Shown in pieces: positions 7,594 through 9,046 of a stretch of DNA of 9,046 nucleotides. Position 1 is the stretch's first letter. The number at the start of each line of letters is the position of its first letter. A program made the translations under genes and the position numbers. The notes under the pieces are model-generated. The model had not been told where the DNA came from. It saw nothing but the letters and a program-made list of their open reading frames with translations, and made no database searches. The stretch comes from Anaerolineales bacterium (GTDB lineage: Bacteria > Chloroflexota > Anaerolineae > Anaerolineales > E44-bin32), in NCBI GenBank assembly GCA_011772595.1, contig WVZH01000237.1:1-9046 (forward strand), read 5' to 3'.

Positions 7594-7857
7594 CTATGGA
7601 GACGTGTTGACGACATTGAGCGTTGGCACAGATCCGTGGCGGGAGACTTCCGTTATGATGATTTGTTTTTCCTCGATGGCCTCCTTAAGTAAGACATAAT
7701 CAGGGCTCTCATCGACGTCGACGAACAAAGGAAGGACGCCCATGTTCTCAGTTGTCTGTGGCTCGCCAAACCGCAACCCTGACAAGTAGTTTACAAAGAA
7801 CGAATCCATGCTCCTTCCACCGTCCTTTCTGCCGCCAGCCACTTTCAGTCCATTCAT
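7594..7857 (-). CDS. N-terminal fragment of the ARPP-1 gene (87 residues)
   Basis: The part translated before the amber codon. ATG at 7855-7857 has GGAAGG (7867-7872) 9 nt upstream, overlapping the TAG stop of the preceding gene, which suggests translational coupling. A second ATG at 7807-7809 (MDSFFVNYLSG) looks more like a typical family N-terminus, but its purine run GGAAGGAG lies only 1 nt away, too close to serve. Ends NVVNTSP, mid-strand in the conserved core, so the fragment alone is unlikely to fold. Confidence 0.6.
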   Translation of the reverse strand: MNGLKVAGGRKDGGRSMDSFFVNYLSGLRFGEPQTTENMGVLPLFVDVDESPDYVLLKEAIEEKQIIITEVSRHGSVPTLNVVNTSP

Positions 7858-7863
7858 AGATCT

Positions 7864-8253
7864 CTACCTTCCGTTTGTCCGACGCACTTTTCGCGGCCTC
7901 GAGTTCACCCGTCTGCATCTAGCCATGCGAATGAGCTTGGCCTTTCTCGAGGCGGGTTTCAAATGCGGCGCGCACATCTTGGTCACATCGAGAAGCCGTT
8001 GATTAACCTCCTCCTGGTAAGCACTTCGTTTATGCGTAATCACGGCCCACCGGGCACTCACCACCCACACAATTAGCGCCGCTGTGACGGATAGGAACAT
8101 CGATGGAGCGGTTTTCGCACGCCTTGGCTTCCACACGCCGTTGCTTTGAACCCGTTGGTCTACAGTGACCAGGTTGTGATCAGGCATAGCGTAGACATTC
8201 GTTCGAACCCACTCGTTGCCATCACGCTTTAGGCTTTCTTTCAAAGCACCCAT
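7864..8253 (-). CDS. Small single-TM protein with basic C-terminal tail, function unknown
   Basis: A 129-residue protein that I do not recognise. Residues 1-50 are polar; 51-72 form one hydrophobic helix (SMFLSVTAALIVWVVSARWAVI); 73-100 are charged; the last 27 residues are strongly basic (RKAKLIRMARCRRVNSRPRK and beyond). There is no signal-peptide cleavage motif. The start is well supported: AAGGAAGG lies 5 nt before the ATG at 8251-8253. The TAG stop at 7864-7866 sits 6 nt before the ARPP-1 start, so the two genes are likely cotranscribed. The basic tail after the helix would favour a cytoplasmic C-terminus, and could contact nucleic acid or lipid head groups, but this is inference from composition only. 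Confidence 0.6.
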   Translation of the reverse strand: MGALKESLKRDGNEWVRTNVYAMPDHNLVTVDQRVQSNGVWKPRRAKTAPSMFLSVTAALIVWVVSARWAVITHKRSAYQEEVNQRLLDVTKMCAPHLKPASRKAKLIRMARCRRVNSRPRKVRRTNGR

Positions 8254-8258
8254 CTTGA

Positions 8259-8266
8259 CCTTCCTT
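8259..8266 (-). promoter_or_regulatory. Ribosome binding site AAGGAAGG
   Basis: Minus-strand AAGGAAGG, 5 nt before the ATG at 8253; it supports translation of the otherwise unrecognised 129-residue protein. Confidence 0.55.
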
Positions 8267-8347
8267 GGGTATCGTCAGTTTCAATTCATGTGGGATGCAT
8301 TCAGTCTTATCTAACCAAACATCTGTCTCTCTAGCGTATCTTGTGCG

Positions 8348-8428
8348 TATAATCAAGCCCGGTCAATCTCCATCTAATCAGACAAAAACCGATGAACCCG
8401 AGAATAGAAGACAGAAGCGATTTATAAT
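8348..8428 (+). promoter_or_regulatory. Two TATAAT boxes upstream of the Nudix gene
   Basis: Perfect TATAAT hexamers occur at 8348-8353 and 8423-8428. Neither has a recognisable -35 at 15-19 nt, nor a TGn extension, so each is only a candidate promoter for the Nudix gene at 8493. The 239-nt divergent gap (8254-8492) otherwise shows a hairpin at 8439-8452 and no gene. Confidence 0.3.
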
Positions 8429-8433
8429 AGACG

Positions 8434-8460
8434 CCCCAACCCATGCCTGGGTCTGCGGGG
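8434..8460 (+). other. GC-rich hairpin in the Nudix leader
   Basis: ACCCA-TGCC-TGGGT (8439-8452) is a perfect 5-bp stem with a 4-nt loop. Outer CCCC (8434-8437) and GGGG (8457-8460) can extend it across a small internal loop. It lies just after the TATAAT at 8423-8428 and ends 32 nt before the Nudix start, so it would be near the 5' end of that transcript. No T-run follows, so it is not an intrinsic terminator. Confidence 0.3.
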
Positions 8461-8492
8461 TTCGAGGATAGTGAAGACCAAGCGAGACGTTT

Positions 8493-9046
8493 ATGACAGA
8501 AATGAAACCTTGGCAAACATTGCGCAGTCGTCTCATGCTTGATCACTCGCCGTGGCTGCGCGTCTACGCAGACGATGTCGAGTTACCGGACGGGCGCGTG
8601 ATTGAGGGCTATCTGCGGTTGGAAGCGCGGGGCTATGCCATGATCGTGCCCGTGGACAAAGACAGCAGAATCGGCTTCATTCGTTCGTACAAACGCGGCG
8701 TCAACGACATCGATATGCAGCCCCCGGCGGGCATGCTCGAAAGCGGTGAGGACCCCTTCGAAACTGCGCAACGTGAGTTGAAGGAAGAGATGGGTTGCGT
8801 GGCCTCGCAATGGATTCCGCTAGGCGCGTATATCATTGGCGGTAATGTTGGGATGGGACGGGCGCATCTCTTTCTGGCGACGGGTTGTGAGCAAATCACA
8901 GAGCCCGACTCGGGGGATTTGGAAGAACAAGAGGTTGTCTGGCTCCCCATGCACGAGGCGCGTCGGCGATGGATCGAAGGGGAGTTTAGACAGATCGCAA
9001 CGATGGCCGCCCTGGGCCTGGCCTTCGCTCACCTCGACCCGGACGA
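8493..9046 (+). CDS. Nudix hydrolase, ADP-ribose pyrophosphatase-like (3' partial)
   Basis: At least 184 residues, running off the right edge with no stop. The Nudix box is perfect: Gly80, Glu86, Arg94-Glu95, Glu98-Glu99 and Gly101 in GMLESGEDPFETAQRELKEE followed by MGCV, matching Gx5Ex7REUxEExGU. The glutamates bind the metal ions for pyrophosphate bond cleavage. The N-terminal region (VELPDGRVIEGYLRLEARGYAMIVPV, then IGFIRSYKRGV and MQPPAGMLE) resembles ADP-ribose pyrophosphatases, which yield AMP and ribose 5-phosphate, but the exact nucleoside-diphosphate substrate cannot be fixed from this. ATG at 8493-8495 is the first start after an in-frame TGA at 8472-8474; ATG at 8502 is the only close alternative. 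No strong ribosome site is seen. It diverges from the ARPP-1 gene pair. The cytoplasm is its expected location. Confidence 0.9.
   Translation, partial: MTEMKPWQTLRSRLMLDHSPWLRVYADDVELPDGRVIEGYLRLEARGYAMIVPVDKDSRIGFIRSYKRGVNDIDMQPPAGMLESGEDPFETAQRELKEEMGCVASQWIPLGAYIIGGNVGMGRAHLFLATGCEQITEPDSGDLEEQEVVWLPMHEARRRWIEGEFRQIATMAALGLAFAHLDPD

Larger units (their letters stand above)
6868..7857 (-). pseudogene. ARPP-1 (DUF6569) family gene interrupted by one in-frame TAG
   Basis: One continuous frame on the minus strand encodes a full-length ARPP-1-type protein of about 330 residues, broken only by an amber codon at 7594-7596. Before it lie NYLSGLRFGEPQ, LPLFVDVDE and EAIEEKQIIITEVSRHGSVPTLNVVN. After it lie GGEELVGAKQN, NTSIPV, VPVSCKEQGRW, RRVWTRI, INGDPVGLDV, the Tyr-Ala-type CYAIDAI segment and the closing VIHLALFRF. 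No base is gained or lost at the break. The usual Arg after KQN in this family (as I recall it) is Trp here. ARPP-1 stands for ARG (ADP-ribosylglycohydrolase) and rhodanese-phosphatase associated protein; its biochemical role is not known to me. It follows the small membrane-protein gene by only 6 nt, and its likely ribosome site overlaps that gene's stop. Alternatives to decay are sequencing error, suppression or readthrough. Confidence 0.75.

Noticed and set aside
7594..7596. Pyrrolysine or general TAG recoding as explanation of the ARPP-1 amber codon
   Set aside because: At least two other genes in the window end at TAG, and no pyl gene or suppressor tRNA is visible. It is not excluded but not supported.
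8450..8476. Possible tRNA 3' half (GGTTCGAGGA resembles a T-loop)
   Set aside because: No acceptor, D or anticodon stems could be drawn around it; the match is only to the TTCGA motif.
8583..9032. Minus-strand open frames opposite the Nudix gene
   Set aside because: The plus-strand frame carries a perfect Nudix box, so these are antisense shadows.

Overview
The window looks like a fragment of a Chloroflexota (probably Anaerolineae-like) genome. This is inferred, not proven. The main signs are a large BTAD / NB-ARC-type ATPase / TPR transcriptional regulator, a J-domain membrane protein with a laminin-G-like outer domain, and a Thr-Pro-rich linker (TQTPTP) of the kind common in that phylum. 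No rRNA, tRNA, CRISPR array, transposase or integrase was seen.

Layout. (1) 1-756, plus strand: 3' part of a membrane-anchored DUF218/YdcF-ElyC-type gene that runs in from the left edge. (2) 757-867: short convergent gap with a 9-bp perfect hairpin. (3) 868-3473, minus strand: a compact three-gene cluster, transcribed in the order J-domain/TM/LamG-like protein, ClpP-like serine protease, stand-alone Clp N-domain protein. (4) 3474-3793: divergent control region with a promoter candidate for each side, a heptamer direct repeat and a small palindrome. (5) 3794-6817, plus strand: the 1007-residue BTAD/STAND regulator. (6) 6868-8253, minus strand: an unknown single-TM basic protein followed closely by an ARPP-1 (DUF6569) family gene broken by one in-frame TAG. 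(7) 8254-8492: divergent gap with two TATAAT boxes and a hairpin. (8) 8493 to the right edge, plus strand: a Nudix hydrolase of the ADP-ribose pyrophosphatase type, cut by the window end.

How the genes may work together. The most interesting unit is regions 3-5. Three parts of the chaperone/protease machinery (a DnaK co-chaperone module, a ClpP-fold peptidase and a Clp adaptor/N-domain) sit in one operon without any AAA+ unfoldase or DnaK, and diverge from a large signal-transducing regulator. The J protein carries what looks like an extracytoplasmic ligand-binding domain, and the ClpP homologue has Arg at the position where alignment places the third triad residue (Asp). I infer a possible sensor-linked accessory proteolysis module. 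Only the domains and gene order are seen; function and regulation are not. The second unit (ARPP-1 plus small TM protein, divergent from a Nudix ADP-ribose hydrolase) hints at ADP-ribose/NAD-related metabolism or conflict, but its central gene carries a premature amber codon.
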